From contig CM060196.1 in assembly GCA_030549335.1 (NCBI GenBank), positions 5,967,501 through 6,031,500 of the forward strand: a stretch of 64,000 nucleotides of DNA, given 5' to 3'. The DNA is from Pontederia crassipes. Its lineage: Eukaryota; Streptophyta; Magnoliopsida; Commelinales; Pontederiaceae. The translations under genes were made by a program, and so were the position numbers. The notes below the pieces were generated by a model that was not told the origin of the DNA, made no database searches, and saw nothing but the letters and a program-made list of their open reading frames with translations. Of this stretch, positions 1 through 11,197 are shown one piece after another; the stretch's first letter is position 1; every line of letters begins with the position of its first letter.

Positions 1-689
1 CGAAGAGTAGAGATCCAAACTTCTTTCTGCGAAAATGTAACCCGGATGCAACTTTGAATCAAAAGTTTTCCTCGTGTACTTCGAGATTCATCAACTGGGA
101 TCCAGAGGGGATTGGAGGAAAAAAAAAAGCATGGCAGAGCAATTTTACATGACAACTGAGCAGCCTAAACGAGCTATTTAGCTCTTGGAGATGAACATAC
201 TAAATAAACAGCCACGACAATTAGCAAAAGGCTTGAGCATCTAACTCCAAAATTTACTTAAAAGAATATGCTATATAAACATCAAACGAAAAAGATAATG
301 GTAAAAAGTGAAAGAAACAATCATCTTGGGGAAAAAAGGAGTCAATACAATCCAAAGTGCATCTAAAATCCAAAGCTCAAAAGTTAAACTACTGAAAGCA
401 ATAAATTTCTATCCTAGACGCCATACAAACACCAAATGCTAAACTTTTAGCAATTTTCAATAATAAAAGAGGCGGAACCTGAAATCCAACTGTATCAAGT
501 AGAAATTCCAAACTATCTTCATAGTCAACGCAAAAACACCATGAAACAAAAATAACAATAATAATAATAATCCGGCGAACAGTTCATAAAAATCTCATAT
601 GGCTGCAAAAAGGACAGGAAATCAAACTCTTCTCAAGCAAGAGTAACTCAGAAAGGAAATCGAGAATAGGAATGAAATGAGGAACCTGT
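1..689. other. no recognisable gene; possible intron of a gene leaving the left edge
   Basis: AT-rich sequence with no long reading frame and no recognised domain on either strand. On the minus strand there is a pyrimidine tract followed by CAG near 110-125 that could be a splice acceptor, but the frame after it closes within ten codons. Its position downstream of the candidate first exon suggests intron or UTR. Confidence 0.25.
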
Positions 690-910
690 TACTTCACCTT
701 CGCGCTCGCCGTGGAGAAAACAAATAGGAAACTGTGGGAGGCAGCGAAATCGAACTCGACGCCGGTGCGTGGAACAGAACTGAAAATATATAATAAGTAA
801 CAAGAGGAGATTAATAAAATGGATCGCGAAGCGGATTGGTCAGATTGAGATCGAGATAGCTGATGACTCCTTAAGCCACATGTGATAATACGCCCAAAAT
901 TTGCCAACTA
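690..910 (-). promoter_or_regulatory. probable promoter and 5' UTR exon of a gene leaving the left edge
   Basis: Read on the minus strand, this stretch has a CCAAT-type motif (GACCAATCC) and a TATA-like TTATTATATATT near 785-797. A GC-richer block follows and ends in AACAG|GTTCCT near 689, which could be a splice donor. This looks like the start of a transcript whose coding exons lie to the left of base 1. No homologous protein can be read from the first 690 bases, so the gene itself cannot be named. The call rests on composition and motif order only. Confidence 0.3.
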
Positions 911-914
911 GTAA

Positions 915-2037
915 TAAAGAAACGCAAATGATTAAGAAGACATTTCTGTCTTTTTGCGTTCGTTAACACGCACACACGGGACCGTATGCCACGTGGCACG
1001 TCAAAACCTGAAGACTCGGTTGGAAAGTAAAAATCTTGCGTTTAGAACATTAGTCGAAGCTCAGAACTCAGAAGGCTCAGATCGAAAAAAATGTGAGATA
1101 AAAAGAGGGGGAAAACTAAACTTATACCAGTATTTTTTATCCCTTTTACGTGATTTTAGGACCCCACAATTTTTTAGTTCATATATAGTTATCAATTATA
1201 ATAAAGAAAATTAAATAAAAATATATATAAGATTATTGCATATGGGCCTATCCCCAAGTTTTGGATGGGTCCGTTCCTGCTTACCTGTGAATATTTTGCC
1301 AGTACAAAATGTCTCCAAGTAACTTATTTGTACCCATTTTAAAAAAAAAACTTATTTGTACTCAACAAAAAAGTGTCATGCTATTTGTACACAACGCCCA
1401 AGTTTTGTTTACTTAATTTGATTCGTGGCTTGCATGACGAAGGCCATGCGAACATTACGAGAACATTAGACATCGGAACAACAAATCCAGTAAAAGACGT
1501 CGAAGATTTCACTACGGCAAAAGAGGCTGAATCGATTATGCGACCCACAAAGTAGATACATGAGCAATGTTTCTACCCTAATAGTACGCCTACCGTGCAA
1601 TTTACATTTTCATCTTACAATAAAATCATTGCAAACATAAGACGTCCGTCTTCTTACAATGGCAGTCCCACAGCTCTTACATCGCAACTGGTTACCGTCC
1701 ATACTCCATACTGTAAGACATAGCAACTGGAACGTATGACCAATCTAATCCAACAAAAGAAACATTCCTCAATGAACATAAAACGCACCCAACTATACAA
1801 TGACGAATACTGTTCAACGCCCTAGCATTTGGCAGAGGCATAATTCTTTGCTAACATGAAGATGACATAGCTCCAAACTGAAACTGACGGCAACATCTAG
1901 AATGACCGCCAACAATAACAGATGATAAAGGGACTGCAGACGCCAGTGATATATCATGCTGTAACATCAAGGAAATTGTGTAGCATATGCTATACAGTAG
2001 TTACTGCAAATGACCCCAAACTAAGACCCAAGCAAAA
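915..2037. other. intergenic, including the 3' UTR of the PAM2-CUE gene
   Basis: No gene is recognised. The part nearest 2037 should contain the 3' UTR and polyadenylation region of the minus-strand PAM2-CUE gene. The short open frames at 954-1214 and 1373-1555 have no recognisable domain and begin in AT-rich DNA. Confidence 0.4.
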
Positions 2038-2749
2038 TCAATCACCTCTTCTTGCACTGGTTTTCTGAGATTCAGGACCCAAGTTAATGCTAGCTTCCGT
2101 GGTTTCAAAGGGGAATTCAAACTCATCACCACCACACTAATATACAAGCAAAAGAGAAACCCTTTGTTAATGTCTTCCAAATAAATAATAAGACTCCAAA
2201 AATAGTTGGATGTTGACAAACTTAATAGACAGAATATGAAGAGAGATGCATGTGAAAAACAGAAGATGCAATGTCTATGCTTAGGTGCACCCACAAAGGA
2301 GGAAAACGAGAGACAAAAAAAAGTACCTCAAACTGCTGAAGCACATCAACTGTCTCACCTATATCATCATAGTGTACATTAAGCACCTCAGAAAGGGAAT
2401 CGACAGAAAAATTAGGGAACATAGAAGAAAGATACTGCAGCTTTGTGTTTGGATGATTCAAACTATTTTGGTCCACAAAATCAGTAAGTTCAACTTGGAA
2501 AATATCATAAGCCTGGTTAATCTTTGAGGACGATTCACCAGAAACATGAAGCTTCTCAAAACTCTGGATATCATCCCCATGAACAGACTCAGGGAGATTT
2601 TCTGAGGACACATCAAAGTATTCACACTTGGCAGAACTCTCGGGTACTTGGTTTGGAGCCTTATCTCTCCTAGCGCATGTATCAGATGAAAGATTTGAAT
2701 GTGGCACATAAGGAGTGGCATGAGGATTCAAAGTCGACTTCCCTTGCAT
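2038..2749 (-). CDS. PAM2- and CUE-domain protein, CID5/CID6 type
   Basis: Small protein predicted to bind the MLLE domain of poly(A)-binding protein and, through its CUE domain, ubiquitin. Two coding exons: 2327-2749 (141 codons, donor GAG|GTACTT) and 2038-2136 (acceptor ATATTAG|TGTGG), in phase 0, giving about 173 aa. Residues 5-16 form a PAM2 motif (STLNPHATPYVP, with the LNP-A-YVP spacing). Residues about 96-141 form a CUE domain with the MFP signature (SSMFPNF) followed by an EVL helix. PAM2 plus CUE at this length matches the Arabidopsis CID5/CID6 group; CID7 is longer and carries an Smr domain. CTCCAG just before the ATG is a good acceptor, so a 5' UTR intron is likely. The second exon was joined by reading frame and splice consensus; its C-terminus is weakly conserved and less certain than the first exon. 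Confidence 0.8.
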
Positions 2750-2759
2750 GATTTCTCAG

Positions 2760-4880
2760 CTGGAGCAGAAATATGTGTAAAATAAAATTATAAAATGCAT
2801 ATTCAAAACTCAAACATAAATAACATCAGCTTAGCTATGTTCAAGACAAATACAGGAACAAAGGAAACAGAGTGACAAAGGGATTAATGTTTATCTGGTT
2901 TATTTAACATTTGTTCCGTTAATCCGGTAAATTCATTCAGTACGGAAAAATATGTCAAGAAGAAAAGAATCATACATCTACATATGGCTTGTCACGACCT
3001 ACCTGCCATAACATCACTGACCAAGGATCCAGCTGTATGGTTGGCTAACCAGCAACACTATACTTGATGGGTCAACAAACCGAAGGACACACGCACCAGG
3101 CAGGCACGTCAGCTGCATTGGCCTGCATGACTCACGGGGCATTCTAGGACTATTGGGCGGGCTAGCTATGGGGTCTCGTGGTGCAACCACATGAGAGCAC
3201 TAAGCTCACATGTAGACACAACGTAATACTTAACTCTAAGGATCCTAGTAGATTGTGCTCCTTTTGCGCGTGTCACAAGGTCACTCTTGGCAGTGCTTGA
3301 CATCGTGCAATGTCTAAACAAAGGAGATGTTTAGACAAATCTATTTCACATTTAGCAATGGAAGTCTTATCATGTGGCTAGTCAAATGCCACTTGTTTGA
3401 GACATTTTACTCTTGAGCCGTGGGGTAGCCATCATGCAGGTGCTCGAGACGCTTCTCCAAAAGGTCATGGGGTGCGAAAGGAGTGACCAAGGCCGCACAT
3501 GCACAAGGGACAAGCCAAGGCCCCAATGACAAGCTGGTTTATGGAAATTTTATTTGTCAAAATAAGGACCTTCTTTGAAAGAACTCAATAACTGGCGTAC
3601 CTCAGCAAAATTAGATGTGGTCATAGTCCTGAGTTAGAAAACCTAAAAAAGGCATGGCTCAAGCATAAAAGTTGTACAGTCAATATAGAAAGACATGTCT
3701 ACAAATATAAGCTCACAAGTTTAGGGGCTCATTTTTTAAGAGTCCATGGGTTCATTTCCCTAGGCAAATAAGTCACATACCCTATCTTTTGCAAGTATTC
3801 AATGCAATTGGATAGCTGATAATGTAAAGTCTAATCCAAACTTTCCTAACCATACACATCGCAAATTGACAGATAGAATAAAGACTTGATCATGAAATAA
3901 GAGCATTGCGAGTTAGCAACTGTAGACACATACTGACTCATTCCAAAAAGTTACCGATGCTCATTAAGCATGAGAGTAAAGCAACTGGTATCTAGTTTCA
4001 TTCTTGTCAATTAGTCATGAGAGAATGCCATTCTATTCTTTACCTGACTCCGGAATTCATCATTCGCCAGTACCTCTGGACACTAGGATCCCAGTGGGTA
4101 TCCACAAAAAAAAAAGACACCTTTCTATGAGAAAAAGAAATCAGTAAAACTTAATTGCGTCTTTGTCTACTAAATAATCAAGTAACACAAAAGTCACGAG
4201 ATAATGAGTTGGCTTACAATATTCTGCATTCAAGATGGCAATAAAAGCATAAAGATCAGCTAAGGACCATTCAAGCCAAGAAAATGGATACTTACTGGAT
4301 TCAAGCTAAAGCTTTATTTTGACCTATATCTGGAAGTTTTCAAATTCGTGGAGTATGATAACAATTCGAAATTCCCGTCAAATGCCACTTAATACCTATA
4401 CAGGTTTGATTGAAACCAATCAATCAATCAATAGCCCAGTAAGAACCCTAAACGCACCATTTGATTATCACTACAGGGATCAATATTGCAATATCACAAA
4501 TGTCAAGTAAAAAAAATTCCGGATCACCGTTTCGCAACACCAAAAAAACAGGAAATAAGCGAAATCCCACGAACTCATGCCCTCCCAAGCAAGCGAGGAT
4601 CTAATTCACTCTGCCAGAGATGGAGGTGGTTGTACAAATTAGAAAAATTATGGTTCTGCGCTGGGCAATGTACAAAAATCCTAAAACAACTTAAGAAATG
4701 GAATCACGAACAAATCGAGGAACGTCTACAAAGATGAATGAATAGATTGAACCCCGAATGCATACGTACGTATATGAGACCTGACGAAACGATAACCTTG
4801 CAGATCGCTCTCGCTCTGTCGAATCGTCCCGGAATCGCAACCAGGGAAAGGGCAGAAAATGCAAATAAGCCAATCGAGGA
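2760..4880 (-). other. 5' UTR intron and first exon/promoter of the PAM2-CUE gene
   Basis: The ATG exon is preceded by an acceptor (TGCTCCAG|CTGAG) at about 2759, so transcription starts further upstream. A plausible first exon lies at about 4790-4880 on the minus strand: TATA-like CAAATAAATACG, then a GC-richer stretch ending in candidate donors TGCAAG|GTTATC or CGTCAG|GTCTCA. The 2 kb between is AT-rich intron with a foreign-looking GC-richer block at 2990-3654. Transcript data would settle the first exon. Confidence 0.4.
2990..3654. mobile_element. possible solo LTR in the 5' UTR intron
   Basis: A block markedly richer in GC than the surrounding intron begins TGTCACGACC, a start common in plant gypsy LTRs, and ends GGCA. 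The 5 bp TGGCT lies directly on both sides (2985-2989 and 3655-3659), as expected for a target-site duplication. No internal retrotransposon coding sequence is present. A five-base match can occur by chance, and the last 100 bases look like ordinary intron, so the right boundary is uncertain. Confidence 0.35.
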
Positions 4881-4909
4881 GTCGTATTTATTTGAGCTTT
4901 TTGTTTCAC

Positions 4910-6640
4910 AATTTATACAGTTGTTTGGGTGTGTTCACCAAGGTTGTTTGAGCCCCAGTTTGAGTTTGAACTCCAAAATTGTCAATTTTTAATATAGTAT
5001 ATGTGATCTACTTAGCCAATCCAAATTAAAATTTTCTGGAATGGAACACAGATCTCTTATCTAGCATGGTTAATATTTCATTATTTATTGAATTAATTAT
5101 AGATTAATAAATTTAGATAAATACCACGTTAAAAACTCATTATCAAAACTACATACCCCTTCCCCCCCATAAAATAAAATAAAATAAAAGTCCATGTCCA
5201 TGTCCATAAAAAAATGTCAATATAGTCATCAAATTGATTTAATTAAGTATTTTTTAATAGAAAGATGTTGGGACAGATGTTTAGAAGAATTGATCATTTC
5301 ATGGAAAAATATGGAATTGATGTTTATATCTTTATTGGGACAAAAAAAAGGAGGCAATACCAACTAGAACAAAATTTGAAATATGTTATTTATATCGTTA
5401 AATTGTATGGTATAGAATTTACAAATGATTGAATTAAATTTTAGAGTTTTAAGCAATGACATCCATTTTTTTGTACGATATTGATACCATTTTGGCGATT
5501 CCAGAAGTTTGTAATTTATTTCACAAAGCTTTTATTTCACAAAGTTTGTAATTTATTCATGTTGTAAAGAAAAGCTAAATTGTTTTGTGTTTGATTGGAA
5601 ATTGTTACTTTTAATATAACGAACATTGCTTTTTCAATTCGATTAAACTATCGTTATTAACTTTATGAAAAAAGGTATAAGAACCTGACGTTATTTTGAA
5701 CCTTACGACAACATTTTTGGTTTTTTGCAACAAAATCATCATAATCACAAACTTCTTAATTTTAGGTTTTATCTATGCTATTTTCATTTTACTTTCAAAT
5801 GGCTATAGGTGAAGGAGATTATTTTATTATAAAACTTTATCTACGGATTAGATTATTATAGAATGAGATAAATCAAAAGTTAAAGGACAAACGCTGAAAT
5901 TTGAAAAAAACGGCATTTTCATAGCATTTCCCTCAACACAAACGGGTAAAATCCATACTCGAAAGACTTCTTCAAGTTTATCAATTATTTTATCAATTAT
6001 TATTACCAAGATTAGGATATATTTCCAAACTTCCCATGCATGAACTTTGGAAACCGAACGTATTTGGTTATCATGCAGATTGCATGCGGAACATAGGCAC
6101 TATATAACATAGGCAAAGGCTACGCAAGAGATGTCCATACTCTTCACATTAGTCATTGCCACATTGACGTATCTAATACAGCATGCGATGGATTTGTTAA
6201 ATGAAAAAGGTAAACAGAAAAAGCACCTTGTAGTCCGAATGTCCATCTACAGAAACAGTTGAACTGCAGGATAAATTTAACAGAAAAAAGAAAAAAAAAC
6301 AATCCAAGATCATATGTTGAATTACTAGTGTGAGTTGGTGCATTATATACCGAACACCAGTTAATTAAAACTCTCAGACTTGCAACTGTAAAAAGAATCT
6401 CAGACTTGACAATAAACGGTCTCACGTAAAAGCCCCAATTACAGTTCCAATGTATAAAGAAAAACCGTGCAATTTTAACGTGATCAACTGTACGTCGCAT
6501 GCATCTACAGAAATATTTTGCATGGAAGATGAATACAATCAAAAAGCGCCTGTCGACAGAAATAGATTTGAGGCTAGGCAGAAACATTTGTTGACTAATT
6601 TTGCATGTACCGGAGCAAGACTGCATCAGAGAAACTGACT
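4910..6640. other. intergenic, AT-rich
   Basis: Separates the PAM2-CUE promoter from the 3' end of the glucuronosyltransferase gene. It contains AT-rich DNA, a short C run near 5161 and a small local duplication of a 'cacaaag-ttt' motif near 5520-5560. No supported gene, RNA or element is seen. The open frames at 6153-6626 and 6450-6638 overlap each other on opposite strands and have no recognisable domain. Confidence 0.5.
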
Positions 6641-6940
6641 TTTTCTTTTGAGAGGCAAGAAACTGCCAGTTAGGACTACATCAGCATGTAGAATTGTGGA
6701 TGGTGAAAAATAGGCCATGTTAGAAAAATGAGCCTTTCTTCTTCACTGTACATGGAAATGCTGAGTACCAGACTCAGAAAACAAATGCTGCCTGCTGATC
6801 AACCATCGCCTCTTTTGTCACATACACTGCAGTATAGAATGCTGATATTGTGAGATGGAGGCAATTGGCTGACAAAATGCCCCAAAAAGAATGCCATTGA
6901 TGTAGTTTCCTCAACATTGTTGTGCAATTTTCTTACTCTA

Positions 6941-9900
6941 TCATCTGCATGAATTAGATTTTTCTTTCCATTCATGTAATAGGCTTTTCATCCAGTGATT
7001 GAACTTTTCTGCCTGCCGCCCAGGTTTAACAATGTTAGGATTTCCCCAGTGAGAACATGGATCCATAAACCACCTATTCCTGCCTGAGCACCAAGCCCCA
7101 GGAGCAACTCTATGGCGCCAACGCTTCAGTATTCTGTCATCAATTTTATCTAGAACTCTCTCATCCTGACGAAACTGCCTAGCAAAAGGAATTCCACTCC
7201 CTATCATCTCATCGTAGTTTGTCATGTTAAGGAAATGGGGCTCCATCTTTGGAGGATCATCCCATACAAGATACCTAAGATCGCTGTTCACTGTAATATT
7301 TTGAAAATCAGGAGAGTTGCATATGACTGAATGAAAATACCCCTCCTGAGACAATAATACGTTTGTGAAGTACATGAGTAGAGTCCGAGGTAGATTGTCC
7401 CAACCCAGAACACAATATTTTATGAAGGATCGACTCAGAATGACCCATGGGGAACCTGTTATGAAAGACAGCAAATTGTAAGAAAGATGCAAGATGCAGA
7501 AAATGAATTTAAGCACATGCGTTGAAGTGAAGGATATTGAGAATGCCTGTAAAGAACTTGAAGGAGTCAGGTGTAACCCTGTTCTCTGAAGCTTTGAAAA
7601 AACTATTCCTTTTTGCCAAGTAGATCCCTGCATCAACTATAATGGGTTGCACTCTCTGATCTCTGCAGTGCAGTTGTCGTCAAAGTCCAAAATAGACAGG
7701 ATTGGCACTTGTGTCAAAAAATGATAATAAAATGAAATAAAGTAGAAATTTATCTTTACGTACTCTTTCCAACCAAGGTCACTAGAATGTTCAACAAAGT
7801 TAAGATCCCTTGGCAGAGATGAAAAGACATGAATCATATCTGCAATAAAAATAACAATCATTTTTTTTTAAGAAAAGAGAAGTAATCATGTACAAGTCAC
7901 TGATTTATCTGCAAAAAAAAACCAACTGTAACTGGTATGAAAGAAGGCTGGACTATCCATCAATAACTGCAACAAATAAAGGGGATTTTTGTCACTTTAC
8001 ATGGCATTAAGTGTGATTAACCTAGCTAACAGACATTGTATTGTTGTTATTTCACTCAATAAGAAGCAAGACCAACAAATGCTCTGTACGCACTATTTGC
8101 AAACCAGATAATACTTATTACTATGCATGGAAAAAAAATAATGCATTTGAAACCGCAAAGAACTACATGAATGGAAATGCTGGTATTATTTTTTTCGATA
8201 GAAGATACTAATATTTTTAGATCCAAAAAATTTATGCTACAGTTCAAGCATTGGCTTATGCAGCACAATATCTGTAAACTACTTCTCAAGCTAATTCAAG
8301 ACTAAAAATCAAATTGATTTCATAATAACCTAAAAAAAATACTAGAAGGAGAAATAAATGGGGTCAAAAGCTTTTTCTCGAGATATCACAATTGCTCAAG
8401 TCAAACTCTCCAGGAATAGCATTTCATCATAACTAAACTTAACATGACTGCTATTTAATATGGTAATTTTTTGCAAAATCCAAATTAGGGATAACTTCAA
8501 TGTATAGATGCTTACGTATATGGTTAAAGAAGGTTATCACTTTGACATGCCACGTGACTAGATAAAATAGGTGATGTGTATAGAATAAGTGCTGAATGTA
8601 TAACTGCATTCAGTGAATATACACAAAAAAGTACCAAAACAAAGGAAACAATGAACTAGAACATCAAACCTTATTAAGCCACATACATTGCATGTTTCTG
8701 GCTAATTAGTTTCTGTTTACCATTAACTAAAAATTCAGCCACGCCTTCACTGGACGATCATGCCACTCAACTAACTAATGCTTTCGGCATATAGAGTCTA
8801 GTGACTATTGAATTTGTTCAGCAAGCACTGTAAACAATAAGATACTTGATCTCCATAATAATGGAGGGGAGGGGAAGTTTCAAAATGAATTTTTAACTAC
8901 GTTACATATTTGTCCTTGCGTTTATTAATTTTTTATTGCATTAAAAGGACATTATTGTCTATTTAGAATCTTTACCCTCCTTTCCCCTCTCTTTCCTTTA
9001 TAATGATAAGCCAAACAAAGCTAATGTTACCATTATTTCCCCTCATTCCTCCTTACTAGTTCAAATCCAAACAATGTTAAACACGTTTCCTCCATTACCT
9101 TCTCTTCCCTTCCCCCACTTTCCCTTCCCTCTCATTCTCTTCCCCCTTTATGAACCTCTATCCACACATAGTGTAAGAAACATTTCAGGTGTAGAATGCA
9201 AAACTAAAAAAGAGAGACAACAAGATCTATCTTGCAGCAACAAATCATTCATAGAAAAACAAAGATCTTAATAGCTAAAGACAGAATTCGAGGCATTTAA
9301 AACTTTACAATAATTTGCTCTCCAGATTAAATCCACATTTTATCATAAATTTTCTACTGTAACTAAAAACTTTCATCGTATGCACATGAGAACAGAAAAC
9401 CAATTCGTCAATCACTAACCGTCTTGGCTGACCAGAGGATAATCAGCGGCGTTCAGCGTCACGAACCAATCCCAGCCATCGTCAAGGCGGAGAAGCGCGG
9501 ACGCAGCGTGAAGAGTCGCAGCGAGACCAGAGGATCCCATGGGGGTCATGGCGGAAGCCTTCCCTACGAGATCCACGTTCTCGAACTCCTGCGCGGCCGG
9601 GATCGAAAGCTGGATCCTGGCAGCTAGATCGACCCTCTCGGCGTCGGAGGCGTCCGCGGAGAGGTGAACGAGGTACCGGTTCCTAGGGTGGTATACAGCA
9701 AGGAGGAGGCGAAGAAGACGACGTCCGTCGCCCCGTCCGCCTGAGATATAGTAGGCGAAGGCGGGGAGGTGGGCATGGCCACGCCGGACGTCGATGGGCG
9801 CGGGCTGGCGGGCGCGAAAGGCGGAGGACGCGGTGAAGCCCGAGAGGGCGGATAGGAATAGGAGGATGGACAAGAAGGATACGGAGACGATCAGGAACAG

Positions 9901-9993
9901 CCAGTGCTCGAACGCCGTGCTCCTCAAGACGGCGCCGCATCGGGCTGCGAGTTGCCTCAGCGCGGAAGCGGCTGCCGGAGGCCGCCGGGCCAT
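6941..9993 (-). CDS. GLCAT14: GT14-family beta-glucuronosyltransferase (GlcAT14-like)
   Basis: Golgi type II membrane glycosyltransferase of CAZy family GT14 (core-2/I-branching fold). Characterised plant members add glucuronic acid to arabinogalactan-protein galactans. Exons: 9420-9993, 7760-7839, about 7547-7655 and 6941-7455, total about 425 aa. A second consistent reading places the exon 2 donor at 7764 and the exon 3 acceptor at 7662 (426 aa). Residues about 30-52 form one N-terminal membrane anchor. Family landmarks are AYYISGGRGD, the block VTLNAADYPLVSQD, LPRDLNFVEHSSDLGW, VDAGIYLAKR, GSPWVILSRSF, GWDNLPRTLLMYFTN, EGYFHSV and the C-terminal PGAWCSGR...DPCSHWG. Intron 3 (7456-7546) starts with GC instead of GT. 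Exon 1 is very GC-rich; the other exons are not. No stop or frameshift is seen, so the gene looks intact. Confidence 0.9.
8860..9165. mobile_element. remnant of a purine-rich TIR element in glucuronosyltransferase intron 1
   Basis: The stretch opens with TGGAGGGGAGGGGAAG and closes with long pyrimidine tracts (CCTTCTCTTCCCTTCCCCC). It resembles the ends and interior of the elements at 17668-18376 and 55903-56291, including a shared CCAAACAA...GTTA stretch read in inverse orientation. Termini are too eroded to define a target-site duplication. The rest of intron 1 is ordinary AT-rich sequence. Confidence 0.35.
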
Positions 9994-10149
9994 CGGTGGG
10001 AGGGCCGGATTAGGGTTCCTGAGGCCGATCTCAAGAACAGTGGATTAGGGTTGGAGTTTGGAGGGCTCGCATTTGGTCTCCGGCGAGGAAAATGGGGACA
10101 CCGCGGTTGATGAAGTTGGAGGCGACGTCGCGGAGAGGACAAGTACAAG

Positions 10150-11197
10150 GGAGCAGATATGAAGGAAACGCTTCAAATGGGACGGAATCGGTTTCCCCCC
10201 GCTTATTTTTTTATGGACCAATTAGCTGGTTTAATTAAGTTGGCATAAGTAACGGGAATGAATGAATCATGCAGATTCATTCAGGTGCAACTACGGCATT
10301 TTTGGAGAAATTGGCTTTTCCAAATCATACTTTCTTTGTGGAGCTTTAGAAATTATTAGTTTCTTATTCAATATTTGCAATGTCACTATTAGTATACGAC
10401 TAGCTATTTAATCAAATTAAAAATCAAATCCAAAACTAGTAATCCAATCAATACTTATACATAGATTAAAAAATGATCAGTATAATTTTATATTAATAAA
10501 AGATTGTATAATAAAAAGCCTTAACAAAATCAAAAGATAGTATAATAATATGATACTTCTAAGTGATGTAGAAAATTTATAGCAACCATTGCTAGATTTG
10601 ATGACTGATCTCACTTCAACAAAAGGTAATAATAACTTCATTTAGCACGATAACTTAACGATATATGATGCCAAAAGGTCCAAGTGTAACATACATAATG
10701 CGTGAAAACTATTTTTATACAAATTTAAATATTGCATGAGGACTCGAAGACCATTAGAGATGCCAAGGAAACCCAGATTATAAGTAGCATGCACATGCAA
10801 CACTATGTAAACCATCAGTAACCCTGCACATTCCAACTTTGCGATAAATGCATCAGAACCTTAATTATAGATAGAACAAAAAAAAGTAAGAAGATGCATC
10901 ACAAGATGACAAGAAGCTAGCAGCATAGCTATCATAAGTTGTAGCACCCATCTTTCCTCCCCCTCGCCAAATATTTTGCCTCAAAAGCATGTACGATAAA
11001 AAATTGGCCAAATTGCAGGCCTTGCTCTGAAACCTGAATGATTCAAAATTTAAAGAAAATAATCTGGAGAGTACTACTGAACAACAAATCAAGGATGGAA
11101 AAAGTACTTAAATATGAAGAGTTACTTCCAAGGCAGACTACATAGAGCTCCGCCCAACAAATCAAACTGCCTATACTCAACATTATATATATCTCAG
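10150..11197. other. upstream region of the GT14 gene and 3' UTR of POL5
   Basis: The GT14 5' UTR runs from about 9994 to about 10190 on the minus strand, GC-rich and ending at the AT-rich boundary. From about 10200 to 11197 the DNA is AT-rich; the part next to 11197 should be the POL5 3' UTR. No further gene is supported; short open frames here lack homology. Confidence 0.45.

Noticed and set aside
9424..10110. Plus-strand open frames opposite the GT14 first exon
   Set aside because: Shadows of a GC-rich exon; they have no recognisable domain while the minus strand matches GT14 throughout.
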